Below, piece after piece: positions 1 through 8,249 of a DNA stretch of 17,797 nt. The translations under genes and the position numbers were made by a program. Origin of the DNA: Cyanobacteria bacterium UBA1186. GTDB taxonomy: Bacteria > Cyanobacteriota > Vampirovibrionia > Gastranaerophilales > Gastranaerophilaceae. The notes under the pieces were generated by a model. The model did no database searches, was not told the origin of the DNA, and saw only the letters and a program-made list of their open reading frames with translations. Location of the stretch: positions 1 to 17,797 of the forward strand of contig DBYM01000014.1 of assembly GCA_002309875.1 (NCBI GenBank), given 5' to 3'. Position 1 is the first letter of the stretch; every line of letters starts with the position of its first letter.

Positions 1-347
1 GTAGCAGGGAATGCCCCGTTGGTTGCTGCCAAATATGTGGTTGCAGCACCACCTGCCTGATTTAAAACGTTATTGCCTTCCTGCAGACGCCTGTCTCCAA
101 AATCATTGTCATAACCTGTCTGATTTGCAGCATATTCTTCACCATACTTAACCCATTCCTCGAATTCATCTTCAGGAAAATAGTAAATATTGGTGTCTTT
201 TGTTATTTCTGTCTGCCATTCCTTAACCTTATTTGAATACTCGGAAACAATTTTACCCATCATTTCAGGGGGTGTGTTTAAGCTGTTACCGTTTACATAA
301 TAGTTGTAGTAAAGTTGGTAGGCTCTTGTTTCGCTAATTGTAGTCAT
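1..347 (-). CDS. Unrecognised protein, 5' part only (runs off the left edge)
   Basis: An open frame begins with ATG at 347-345 and continues through position 1 without a stop, giving 115 complete codons. A good Shine-Dalgarno (GGAGG) lies about five bases before the ATG. The visible part starts MTTISETRAYQLYYNYYVNG. It is rich in Tyr, Asn and Glu, has no signal peptide or membrane segment, and turns into a Gly/Ala/Thr-rich stretch near residues 95-115. I do not recognise the family. It is divergent from fliI with 139 bases between the start codons. A role linked to the flagellum is possible from position only. The stop, full length and any C-terminal domain lie outside the window. Confidence 0.75.
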   Translation of the reverse strand, partial: MTTISETRAYQLYYNYYVNGNSLNTPPEMMGKIVSEYSNKVKEWQTEITKDTNIYYFPEDEFEEWVKYGEEYAANQTGYDNDFGDRRLQEGNNVLNQAGGAATTYLAATNGAFPA

Positions 348-449
348 AATCCCTCCGTTATTTTCTTTTGATTTTATATTCTTTATCATGAACTATTACG
401 GCATTTTAGGGGTAAATCTTTAATTTTCATGGAAAAATTGTTACAAAAG

Positions 450-479
450 TTTACAAAGAATTGCCTTATATGTTACAAT
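450..479 (+). promoter_or_regulatory. Probable sigma-70-type promoter of fliI, placing +1 at the start codon
   Basis: TTTACA at 450-455 matches TTGACA at five of six positions. After an 18-bp spacer, TACAAT at 474-479 matches TATAAT at five of six. The expected transcription start, 6-8 bases after the -10 box, falls on the ATG at 487. No Shine-Dalgarno precedes that ATG, so the mRNA is probably leaderless. This is inferred from sequence only. Confidence 0.5.
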
Positions 480-486
480 TCGAATT

Positions 487-1833
487 ATGGAAGGTGTTAA
501 TCAGGATTATCTGAACGAACTTAAACAAAAGGTGCAAAATAAACTCGAAACAGTTGATTTGTACCAATACAAAGGCAGTGTGTCCAAACTTTTGGGACTT
601 ACGGTTGAAGTTAAACTCCCGGGGCTTAAAATCGGCGACCTCTGCTATATAGAAGCCGCTACGGGCGAGAAAAAACCCGCAGAAGTTGTTGCATTTAAAG
701 GCGATGCCGCACAACTCCTCCTCCTCTACGACGGAGCAGGAATCGGGCAGGGAAGTCTTGTTCAGACAACAGGAAAACCTATCACAATCCCCGTCGGGGA
801 TTTCCTCCTCGGAAGACTAATTAACCCCCTTGGCGAGCCAATCGACGGAAAACCGCTTAACACCGAAAATGCCATTTGGCGCAACGTTGAAGGCTCCCCG
901 CCTGACCCTCTCGACAGGCCAATAATTACAGAAATGTTCTCAACAGGAATCCGTGCCATAGATGCATGCATGACCTTTGGCTGCGGACAACGTATGGGCT
1001 TATTCGCAGGCTCAGGGGTCGGAAAAAGCACCCTCCTCGGTATGATTGCACGTAATTCCGATGCAGATGTCAACGTCGTTGCACTAATCGGAGAACGTGG
1101 AAGAGAAGTCAAAGAATTTATCGAAGATTCTCTCGGGCCTGAAGGTATGAAACGTTCGGTAATTGTCTGCTCAACAGGCGACCAGCCGCCGTTAATCAGG
1201 CAGAAATGTCTGCTCACCGCAACAGCAGTTTGTGAATACTTCCGTGACCAGGGCAAAAAAGTGTTCCTCATGACGGATACCGTTACCCGTTGTGCAATGG
1301 CAGGACGTGAAGTCGGATTATCAATCGGCGAGCCGCCTACAATGAAAGGTTATCCGCCGTCAATCTTCTCATGGCTTCAGAGAGCAATCGAACGTGCAGG
1401 TAACAGTTCCAAAGGCTCAATTACAGCCTTCTATACAGTGCTTATGGAAGGCGATGACATAAACGACCCGATCGTTGATACCGTCAGAGGTATTACGGAC
1501 GGTCACATCTTCCTCTCAAGAAAAGTTGCGGAAGCAAACCACTATCCCGCAATAGATGTTTTGGGAAGTATCTCAAGACTTATGACATCAATAGCATCAG
1601 AGGAACACAAAGATGCCGCCGCAAAAATGAGAAAAATACTTGCCCTTTACAGAGAAAACAAAGACCTCATTGATGTCGGCATGTATCAGCCCGGAACAAA
1701 CCCGCAACTTGATGTTGCAATAGAAATGATGCCCCAAATCAATGCCTTCCTTCAGCAAAAAACTTCCGACAGCGTTAATATGCAAAATACAATAAACATG
1801 CTTGTCGATATGATGGCTAATGTAGATATATAG
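487..1833 (+). CDS. fliI: FliI, ATPase of the flagellar type III export apparatus
   Basis: FliI is the cytoplasmic hexameric ATPase that unfolds and feeds rod, hook and filament subunits to the flagellar export gate; it is related to the F1 beta subunit. An N-terminal beta-barrel domain (about residues 25-95) is followed by the RecA-like core. The Walker A loop is A-GSGVGKST (residues 174-182) and the Walker B strand VFLMTD ends at Asp264. The family block GEPPTMKGYPPSIF follows, with the ATPase signature. At 448 residues it has normal FliI length, and the core is closer to flagellar FliI than to F1 beta. No in-frame ATG lies near the first one, and no Shine-Dalgarno is visible, which suggests leaderless translation. 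It stands apart from the flgB-flgC-fliE cluster about 9 kb downstream; neighbours such as fliH or fliJ are not in view. A non-flagellar T3SS ATPase (SctN) is the alternative but unlikely, given the rod genes. Confidence 0.95.
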   Translation: MEGVNQDYLNELKQKVQNKLETVDLYQYKGSVSKLLGLTVEVKLPGLKIGDLCYIEAATGEKKPAEVVAFKGDAAQLLLLYDGAGIGQGSLVQTTGKPITIPVGDFLLGRLINPLGEPIDGKPLNTENAIWRNVEGSPPDPLDRPIITEMFSTGIRAIDACMTFGCGQRMGLFAGSGVGKSTLLGMIARNSDADVNVVALIGERGREVKEFIEDSLGPEGMKRSVIVCSTGDQPPLIRQKCLLTATAVCEYFRDQGKKVFLMTDTVTRCAMAGREVGLSIGEPPTMKGYPPSIFSWLQRAIERAGNSSKGSITAFYTVLMEGDDINDPIVDTVRGITDGHIFLSRKVAEANHYPAIDVLGSISRLMTSIASEEHKDAAAKMRKILALYRENKDLIDVGMYQPGTNPQLDVAIEMMPQINAFLQQKTSDSVNMQNTINMLVDMMANVDI

Positions 1834-1834
1834 T

Positions 1835-1863
1835 TTGTTTTTGGCTTGTCTTTGTTATAAAAT
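1835..1863 (+). promoter_or_regulatory. Weak candidate promoter for the giant protein gene
   Basis: TTGTTT (1835-1840), a 17-bp spacer and TAAAAT (1858-1863) lie just after the fliI stop. The -10 box is good and the -35 box poor. It would give a leader of about 115 bases. No clear terminator separates fliI from this site, so read-through from fliI is also possible. Confidence 0.3.
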
Positions 1864-1984
1864 TTTTACGGGAGAATTTTGGGATTTTACATTGTTAATT
1901 TTTGTAAATTATTCGTTTATTTGGCTGAATGAGAGGCAATAATTTCCGTCCCGAAGTTTTATAAATATTAAGGAGTCCTTGTCT

Positions 1985-4900
1985 GTGCGTGTAGGTAATG
2001 TAAGTAATGTGTTGAATAATCAGTCCTTCAAAGGCCACCGTTGGGTTGTTGACGAAACGGGCGCTTTCAGACGTGTTTATGAATACCCGTTTGACTACAA
2101 AAGAACAGACAGGCAACTTTATTATCAGTTTTACAAAGTAAAAGAAAATCGGAATAATTACGCAGGAATTGAAATTATTCCGAATGATAACCCGCCAAAA
2201 GCATTGGCTCAGGACAAAAAAGGACTTGAAGAAGCAGTTGAGAAACTCGGACTGAAAGAAGGCGAAGGCTATATAACCATGCTCGCTGAATATTCGGGCG
2301 ACAGGCTTTTACGTACATTCGCAGATACGGGACAACAGCACAGATGGGACGGACAACCCGTTAATCCTTTTGACGGAAACAGAAAAGGTGAGTTTAATTT
2401 TATCAGAAATAATGTTACCATGCCTGTTGTTCAGGGCTCGGGCGAAGCCCTATTCATGGATTCACTATATCCCGAACTCAGAAGAAAAGGGTTTGAATCC
2501 GACACCCCGGGACAAATATACAAAGACGAAAACATAAGAAAGGCTCTCGAAGGGCAACACAGAACTTATTCAAACGTTGCAGGCGGAAACTCGGCAGGGT
2601 TAGACAGATATCTTGACATTGCACGTGCCAACGGTACAACCGTACTCTATCTCCCGCCATACGGAAACGGGGATTCCCTTTCCTCTCACGGATATTGGAA
2701 TAAATGCAACAATCAACTTACGGAAAGATTCGGCACTACAGAAGATTATGAAAATTTCACCGCAAAAAGATTTGCTATGGGAATGAAACACGTATTCGAC
2801 GCAACATTTATCGGAGAAAGCCTGCTCGGAGTTCATTTTAATTATGCAATGAAATGGGCGAACAAATTGCCTGAAGACCAATTCCCCGACGAGTTTTACA
2901 TGTTCAATATGGAAACGCTGAAAGACAGCCCGATAACATTCGGCGTAATTCCGAAAGATAATAAAAACATCGGCTGGAGAATTGTTAATGCTCCTAACAT
3001 CGTTAACCCCGACGGAACGGTTAATCCTAAGCCAAACAAAGATTACGAGCCGGGCAAGCCGACTTATTTCCAAGTTTACGACAAAAGTTTTGTAACAAAA
3101 AATGAACTCGCAGACACAACAAAATTAATAAAAGCCTACGAAAAAGCAAACGGAAAAAATCCTTATAAAGGTGTGATTTACACTGAAACCTGCCCGCCTT
3201 ATTACAAAAGAATTTATGACTGGAAGGAATTTGTACGCCAATACGAAAGAACTGTAAAAAGCGGTATTGATTTAAACTCCATAGAAGGAATTATCGCACT
3301 CTCGGAAACTTCGGATTCAAAATTCGGAACGATGACGGAAGGGGTTAAAGTCTGGGACGCAAAAAATGATATCCCGAAAATGAGATACTCAATGTCCGCC
3401 TACGATGAGCATATATTGGAAAACATTGAAGATTCCGGAATTAAAAAGAAAAAAAGAGAAAGGTATCAGCGCTCCGCAAATCAGGCATTTGATATGATGC
3501 TTGAATCACTGAGATTTTGGTCAACACGTGATAGAGATGTAAACACCCTTGCACTTGCCAAAATAACGGGAAATGTAAAATCTGCAGATGATATCGACAA
3601 TTTAATCATAGATATGAAACTCCCGCCTAACGCAGTACTTACAGATGAACAAATTCAAAGTATCCTTGACGGGGATTGGGAAAATCTGAGACCAATCGGA
3701 GAATACGGAAGAAATGATACAACCCTCAAAGCCCTTATGAAATATCCGCTCGATTCTCTTGAACTTGGCGATGACACACTCGGAGTGTTATCCTCTCCTT
3801 ACCTTGCAAGCAGAGCAACTAAAGAAGACCAATTAGGAAAAACAATGTTCGAACTTATGCTTGAAGGAAATCCTCAGGTAGATAACGAACACGGCTATGC
3901 TTACAGAGCCTTATTAAGTCTGTTCTCCCACGAAATTAAAGGTTTTACGAACAAAATAGTTGAAAAACTTGACGAAATATTACCCGAAAAACTTATTGAA
4001 AACGGGGAATATACGGAATACGGCGAATATGTAATTGATGCAATAGGACCGGCTATAACTAAATTTGTATTCCTAAAAGCACTCGGCGGCAAATATTGCA
4101 AAGTCAAAACGCTTGAAGACGGAAGGCTTACATACAATTATGATGAAATCAGAGAAAACACCGGGCTCCTGCAATTAGGCATAAAAGAACAAAGTCCGTC
4201 CTCCGAAGCACAGGCTTTAGTTGAAAAGATTGCATGCGCTCAAATCGATACAAAAGAAAATCTCGAACTTTTGGTAAATTCATTTGCCAAAATGCTTGAA
4301 AACACATCAACAAACAGTTTCAGACTCGCAGATGCAATATATATAAAATCGGGCCTTGCTCTTGATTACAGATTTGATGCCATAAAAGATTATGTTGACT
4401 GGGATTCCGTAAGAGTCGGAAACGGAGATTTCAACACAACTCTGCGCTCACTTATAAAGATAGTTTCACTGATGACACAAACAATAAAAAAAGTTAATCC
4501 CGCAACAGTTATTATGGGAGAATTGACCGATATTGATAAGTTGCTCCAAAGAACATACAGCACTAATGTCGGATATGACAATAAATTCCAACTTCTGCAA
4601 TCTCTCGGGGCTCCCGTTAAAAGTAAAAATGACGTAACCTCCGCACTAATGAATAAGACCGGTCTGACTACTCTTGCCGGATATGATTATTTCTTCTCTT
4701 CTGTCACAAAAACGTTTGCAAAAGATTTTGAAACAGGAAATGTTCAGGGCGGCTCCTGGAATATCAAAAATGCCCTGAAAGAATTGCTCACGCAGCAAGA
4801 CCCTGATTATGTAAGAAATATGTTCTCGTTCGTAAGCAATTTTGACAAGCAAACTCTTATAAGCGGTCTGGCTGTTGACATGGAACTTTATCACTCAGAT

Positions 4901-6535
4901 GTAAGCCCTTATCATGATTCTCACTACGACCACAACTACAAACTCGGATACAGAGAACAAATAATGAAACTTGTGTATGGAGTTGAACGTCTTGAAGATT
5001 TACCGCTTGAAATAAGACTGAACATAGATAACCCCGATTACTTCAAGACAATTAACACAAAAGCCGCAGCAATGAGTATGCTCATAAGACAATCGCTTGA
5101 CGAACTTCCTGAAATCGCCGAAGAAAGAAAATATATCTATGAAGCAATTGCCAACCTGACTAACGGTCAATATATGGAAGGCCGTTTAAATGAAGCAAAC
5201 AAACTCCATCAAGCAATAGACAAAGAAAAATTACCTGCATTATACAGTATTGAAGGTGCAATTAACGAAATATTCAGCATTGCAGGAATTCAAGATCATG
5301 AAGATCTCAAAAATACAATTGCTTCAATTGCAAATAATAATGAAAACCTGTACAAACATCTGGTCGTAAAAGAATATTATGGAGATAAAATCAAAGATAT
5401 TCTCGGAGCAGATGCAGATATTCAAAAATACAGTCCTTATGTAACCTCAATCGCCTCCTTAATAAAAGATATTGTAAATAACTACGGTCTTGATATTGAT
5501 ACGGAAACAAGGCAGGCAATTCTTAATGCACTGAAAGATTTTGTTGTTAAGTATGATTTGAAAACTCTTGAGGCAAATTCCGCTGCATTAATCCTAAAAG
5601 ACAGCGAAGAAAAGGAACTCCTGAAAGAAAATTACGGAGCAGGCGATATTGAAACAAACATAGGTGATATAGTTAAGTACGCAAAAACCCTTGCAGAAAA
5701 AGACGGAGTAAATCTCGAAAGATTTAACGATAAAAACCTTGAGGCTCTCCAAATCGATATTACAAGAAAAGCACTGACTCCCGCAATCAACAAAGCAGCC
5801 TCCATACTAAGCATTCTGCACGCACTGCCCGGAACTCCGACAACCTGCTACACGGATAACCACGGCAAGAGCGGAAATGAAGGACCTAACAACCGTTATC
5901 TGAGAAACAGAGATTTTGTATTCGATTATGAAGGCGAAACAAGTCCGACCGCACTTTGGCATAAAGAAGTTATGCAAATCTTCCAGCCTGCTATGCAGAC
6001 TAGGTCATTAATCGGATTAGATGCCCTGAACAAAGGCTCATACTATGTGCTTGAGCCGTCAGATGCAGACGTGGTTGCATACCTTGCATATACCGATGAC
6101 AGTTCGGTAATCTCGATTATGGACCTGTCAAATATTGATGTTACAGCAAGAGACCTCGCACCCGTCAGCAAGAATCTCAACCACATTTACCTCGGAGAAA
6201 ATGTTTCACTCCCTGAGGGAACAATGTTCTATAATGCGGAAAATCCTGACGACAAAACTCAATATGTAATCAGACGTGAAGGGGATAATTATTACCTCAG
6301 AACGGCTGACGGCAGCGATATGAATATTACGGGAAGAAGGCTCCTCCTTACAACGGAAAATGTCAGTGAATTACAGGCAAAACTTGGCGAAGAAGTAAAC
6401 AAAATACAGGAAAAGAAGAAAGACGTTAAACCTGCCGTTCTGTTATCCGTACTCGCAGCAATGACTGCAGCAAGCAAAGTCTTTAAGAATAAAATCTTAA
6501 AAAACGGCGTGCAAGGTCTGAATATCAGGGTTTAA
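1985..6535 (+). CDS. Giant (about 1516 aa) divergent alpha-amylase-superfamily (GH13-like) protein
   Basis: By eye the two ends resemble the two ends of a GH13 catalytic barrel. Residues 206-238 (LDRYLDIARANGTTVLYLPP ... SHGYW) resemble the beta-2 strand region that ends in HGYD. Residues 248-272 (RFGTTEDYE ... MKHVFD) resemble region I with its strand beta-3. Residues 1278-1304 (LHALPGTPTTCYTDNHG ... NNR) resemble the LPGTP/YYGDE loop after beta-8. A small beta domain ending GRRLLL follows. GH13 enzymes hydrolyse or transfer alpha-glucans, but region I reads D-A-T-F-I-G where DxxxNH is expected, and I see no clear region II nucleophile. About 770 residues, largely helical in character, separate the two halves. 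There is no signal peptide and a basic C-terminal tail. GTG at 1985 has AAGGAG nine bases upstream; TTG at 1979 is only three bases from it and less likely. Activity is doubtful; it could be a structural or binding derivative. Confidence 0.6.
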   Translation: MRVGNVSNVLNNQSFKGHRWVVDETGAFRRVYEYPFDYKRTDRQLYYQFYKVKENRNNYAGIEIIPNDNPPKALAQDKKGLEEAVEKLGLKEGEGYITMLAEYSGDRLLRTFADTGQQHRWDGQPVNPFDGNRKGEFNFIRNNVTMPVVQGSGEALFMDSLYPELRRKGFESDTPGQIYKDENIRKALEGQHRTYSNVAGGNSAGLDRYLDIARANGTTVLYLPPYGNGDSLSSHGYWNKCNNQLTERFGTTEDYENFTAKRFAMGMKHVFDATFIGESLLGVHFNYAMKWANKLPEDQFPDEFYMFNMETLKDSPITFGVIPKDNKNIGWRIVNAPNIVNPDGTVNPKPNKDYEPGKPTYFQVYDKSFVTKNELADTTKLIKAYEKANGKNPYKGVIYTETCPPYYKRIYDWKEFVRQYERTVKSGIDLNSIEGIIALSETSDSKFGTMTEGVKVWDAKNDIPKMRYSMSAYDEHILENIEDSGIKKKKRERYQRSANQAFDMMLESLRFWSTRDRDVNTLALAKITGNVKSADDIDNLIIDMKLPPNAVLTDEQIQSILDGDWENLRPIGEYGRNDTTLKALMKYPLDSLELGDDTLGVLSSPYLASRATKEDQLGKTMFELMLEGNPQVDNEHGYAYRALLSLFSHEIKGFTNKIVEKLDEILPEKLIENGEYTEYGEYVIDAIGPAITKFVFLKALGGKYCKVKTLEDGRLTYNYDEIRENTGLLQLGIKEQSPSSEAQALVEKIACAQIDTKENLELLVNSFAKMLENTSTNSFRLADAIYIKSGLALDYRFDAIKDYVDWDSVRVGNGDFNTTLRSLIKIVSLMTQTIKKVNPATVIMGELTDIDKLLQRTYSTNVGYDNKFQLLQSLGAPVKSKNDVTSALMNKTGLTTLAGYDYFFSSVTKTFAKDFETGNVQGGSWNIKNALKELLTQQDPDYVRNMFSFVSNFDKQTLISGLAVDMELYHSDVSPYHDSHYDHNYKLGYREQIMKLVYGVERLEDLPLEIRLNIDNPDYFKTINTKAAAMSMLIRQSLDELPEIAEERKYIYEAIANLTNGQYMEGRLNEANKLHQAIDKEKLPALYSIEGAINEIFSIAGIQDHEDLKNTIASIANNNENLYKHLVVKEYYGDKIKDILGADADIQKYSPYVTSIASLIKDIVNNYGLDIDTETRQAILNALKDFVVKYDLKTLEANSAALILKDSEEKELLKENYGAGDIETNIGDIVKYAKTLAEKDGVNLERFNDKNLEALQIDITRKALTPAINKAASILSILHALPGTPTTCYTDNHGKSGNEGPNNRYLRNRDFVFDYEGETSPTALWHKEVMQIFQPAMQTRSLIGLDALNKGSYYVLEPSDADVVAYLAYTDDSSVISIMDLSNIDVTARDLAPVSKNLNHIYLGENVSLPEGTMFYNAENPDDKTQYVIRREGDNYYLRTADGSDMNITGRRLLLTTENVSELQAKLGEEVNKIQEKKKDVKPAVLLSVLAAMTAASKVFKNKILKNGVQGLNIRV

Positions 6536-7086
6536 AAACCTATTGCGACATTAAATGATTTTTTCTTCTTAAATTTAACCGCAGGTGCTGTCGTTTCTGC
6601 AGTAACTTCAGGGGTTTCAATTACATGTCCTGCTCTTTGAAGCATGTTATTCTGCTGCAAAGTTTTATCAACATTGCTGAAAGATTTAAGAGTATCAAGC
6701 CTGTTCTGAAGTTCCGCATTCTCATTATTCAGAACAATCGTCTGACGGCTCAAGTCATTAAGTTTAATTTCGCAGGAAATTACGAAATAGTAACTTATTA
6801 TAACTACCATAATAAGCAGGCTCAATATCACACACAAAGTTTTGTTTACACGTTTTACAGCCATTTGCCGAACTACATTCTCCTTTGGAAAGTTCCCTTC
6901 TATTATACTATTAAATGCTAATTTTTGAACAGACTTGTCCACAAAAGATTTTTTATCATTGGGATATTTCTTGCGGGACGGAGCAATATCATTGGAAAAC
7001 CGCCTTATGATATTATCTAAGACGCCTTCTTCGCCATCTCTTTTATATGTCTGATTATTGTTGTAACTTTTTAAAGCGTGAACCAA
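6532..7086 (-). CDS. ftsL: FtsL-like division protein (one membrane span plus coiled coil)
   Basis: The gene directly follows rsmH, the usual place of ftsL in division clusters. The 184-residue product has a charged cytoplasmic N-terminal part (1-80), one hydrophobic segment (about 83-105), a coiled-coil stretch (about 107-135, with Asn-Glu-Asn-Ala-Glu-Leu-Gln heptads) and a short tail rich in Thr and Lys. FtsL-type proteins join FtsB/DivIC and FtsQ in the periplasm to activate septal peptidoglycan synthesis. The N-terminal cytoplasmic part is longer than in typical FtsL (total about 100-120 aa). Translation seems to start at TTG (7086-7084), four bases after the rsmH stop, with GGAG seven bases upstream inside rsmH, suggesting translational coupling. 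Sequence identity to named FtsL proteins cannot be judged by eye; DivIC-like is the alternative. Its stop overlaps the convergent giant gene by four bases. Confidence 0.65.
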   Translation of the reverse strand: MVHALKSYNNNQTYKRDGEEGVLDNIIRRFSNDIAPSRKKYPNDKKSFVDKSVQKLAFNSIIEGNFPKENVVRQMAVKRVNKTLCVILSLLIMVVIISYYFVISCEIKLNDLSRQTIVLNNENAELQNRLDTLKSFSNVDKTLQQNNMLQRAGHVIETPEVTAETTAPAVKFKKKKSFNVAIGF

Positions 7087-7090
7087 CTAT

Positions 7091-8035
7091 TTACTCCGAA
7101 ACGACCGATTGAAAAATACACCTTGCCACCCTTAACTTTGCACTCCTTGAAGGCGGATTTTCCTTTATCTCCTCTGACGATGCCGTTATAGGTTTCTTGT
7201 TTACAAGTTCTATTCTCGGCGGTGTGCATCTGCAAATCATCTCATTACATCTGCACTTTTGGCTTTCAAACTTCAAAATCTTTTTCACTATTCTGTCTTC
7301 TAAAGAATGAAAACTTATTACTGAAATTATACCACCTATCTCCAATAAATCCAATATGTCATGCAATACAATATTTACATTTTTTAACTCATTGTTTACT
7401 TCAATTCTGATTGCCTGAAATACCCTCGTAGCGGGGTGTATAGAGGATTTGATCTTTGGAGTTGCATTCACAATAAGATTGGCAAGTTCTGTCGTGGTTT
7501 TAATCGGTTTTCTTGCTCTTTCTTCCACAATTTTCTTTGCAATTCTTTTTGAAAACCGCTCCTCTCCGTATTCGCTGAAAATTCTTACCAAATCTTCTTC
7601 TTTATATTTGTTTACAACATCATAAGCGGAAAAATCGCTGTCCGTATTAAACCGCATATCAAGCGGAGCCTCTTTTGAAAACGAAAAACCTCTTTCCGCC
7701 TTTGTCAACTGATGATAAGATGCGCCCAAATCAAGAATAACTCCGCCCGTAATCTTATCTATTCCGAGTTTTTTAAGTTCCGCCTTTATATTTGTATAAG
7801 AAGATTTGACTATGGTCAGATTTTTGTAATTCTTCAGACGTTCCTTAGAATGCTTTATCGCCTCATCATCAATATCAAAAGCAATTAATTTGCCGTCAGG
7901 CTGAATCCTTTTAAGTATGAGTTCGCTGTGCCCGCCTCCGCCAAGAGTGCAGTCAACATAAACCTTTCCGCTCTCACATTCCAGCGCATCAACGGCTTCA
8001 TTCAGCATTACTGTATAGTGTTTGAAATCGTCCAT
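7091..8035 (-). CDS. rsmH: RsmH (MraW), 16S rRNA C1402 N4-methyltransferase
   Basis: RsmH methylates N4 of C1402 in the decoding centre of 16S rRNA using S-adenosylmethionine. The 314-residue length is typical. Visible family blocks are the SAM-binding loop VDCTLGGGGHS (27-37), the acidic end of strand 2 (AFDIDDEA), DLGASYHQLT-KAERGFSF followed by PLDMRF, FQAIRIEVNNEL, and ISFHSLEDRIVK. A C-terminal Cys-rich patch (CRCNEMICRC) precedes the usual SRSAKLRVA motif; here it reads PSRSAKLRVA. The start ATG at 8035-8033 has no Shine-Dalgarno; an extended -10 box ends six bases upstream, so the message is probably leaderless. The ftsL-like gene follows four bases after the stop. No mraZ is visible upstream; instead there is a gene-free region and divergent regulators. 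Confidence 0.96.
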   Translation of the reverse strand: MDDFKHYTVMLNEAVDALECESGKVYVDCTLGGGGHSELILKRIQPDGKLIAFDIDDEAIKHSKERLKNYKNLTIVKSSYTNIKAELKKLGIDKITGGVILDLGASYHQLTKAERGFSFSKEAPLDMRFNTDSDFSAYDVVNKYKEEDLVRIFSEYGEERFSKRIAKKIVEERARKPIKTTTELANLIVNATPKIKSSIHPATRVFQAIRIEVNNELKNVNIVLHDILDLLEIGGIISVISFHSLEDRIVKKILKFESQKCRCNEMICRCTPPRIELVNKKPITASSEEIKENPPSRSAKLRVARCIFQSVVSE

Positions 8036-8041
8036 AAGATA

Positions 8042-8050
8042 ATTTTAGCA
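8042..8050 (-). promoter_or_regulatory. Extended -10 promoter of rsmH (TGC-TAAAAT)
   Basis: On the minus strand TG-C-TAAAAT ends six bases before the rsmH ATG. The TGn extension compensates for the lack of a recognisable -35 box. The predicted +1 coincides with the start codon, so no untranslated leader is left. Confidence 0.5.
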
Positions 8051-8249
8051 TAATTTTACAAACAAAAAGGAGATATCAATTATTTTTGTCAAATAAGTCG
8101 GATTATTCGCTTACGGATATTTCTATGCCCTGCTCAGAATAACAAAAGTCTTCCCCACTCCAATATATTTACCCCCCTCCCCACTATACGCATTAGTTCA
8201 CATAGTTGATGCTCGTCTTTTTTGAGTACACTTTTTAATTTATATTTAA

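Noticed and set aside
762..1271. 169-codon open frame on the minus strand inside fliI
   Set aside because: It lies wholly opposite a conserved ATPase core, is rich in Arg/Pro/Ser as expected of an antisense shadow, and has no ribosome site.
2600..3073. 157-codon minus-strand frame inside the giant gene
   Set aside because: Antisense shadow with atypical residue use and no promoter or ribosome site.
8068..8142. AAGGAG followed by an 18-codon frame from TTG in the rsmH upstream region
   Set aside because: Spacing of about 15 bases is too long, the frame is very short and its residues show no pattern.
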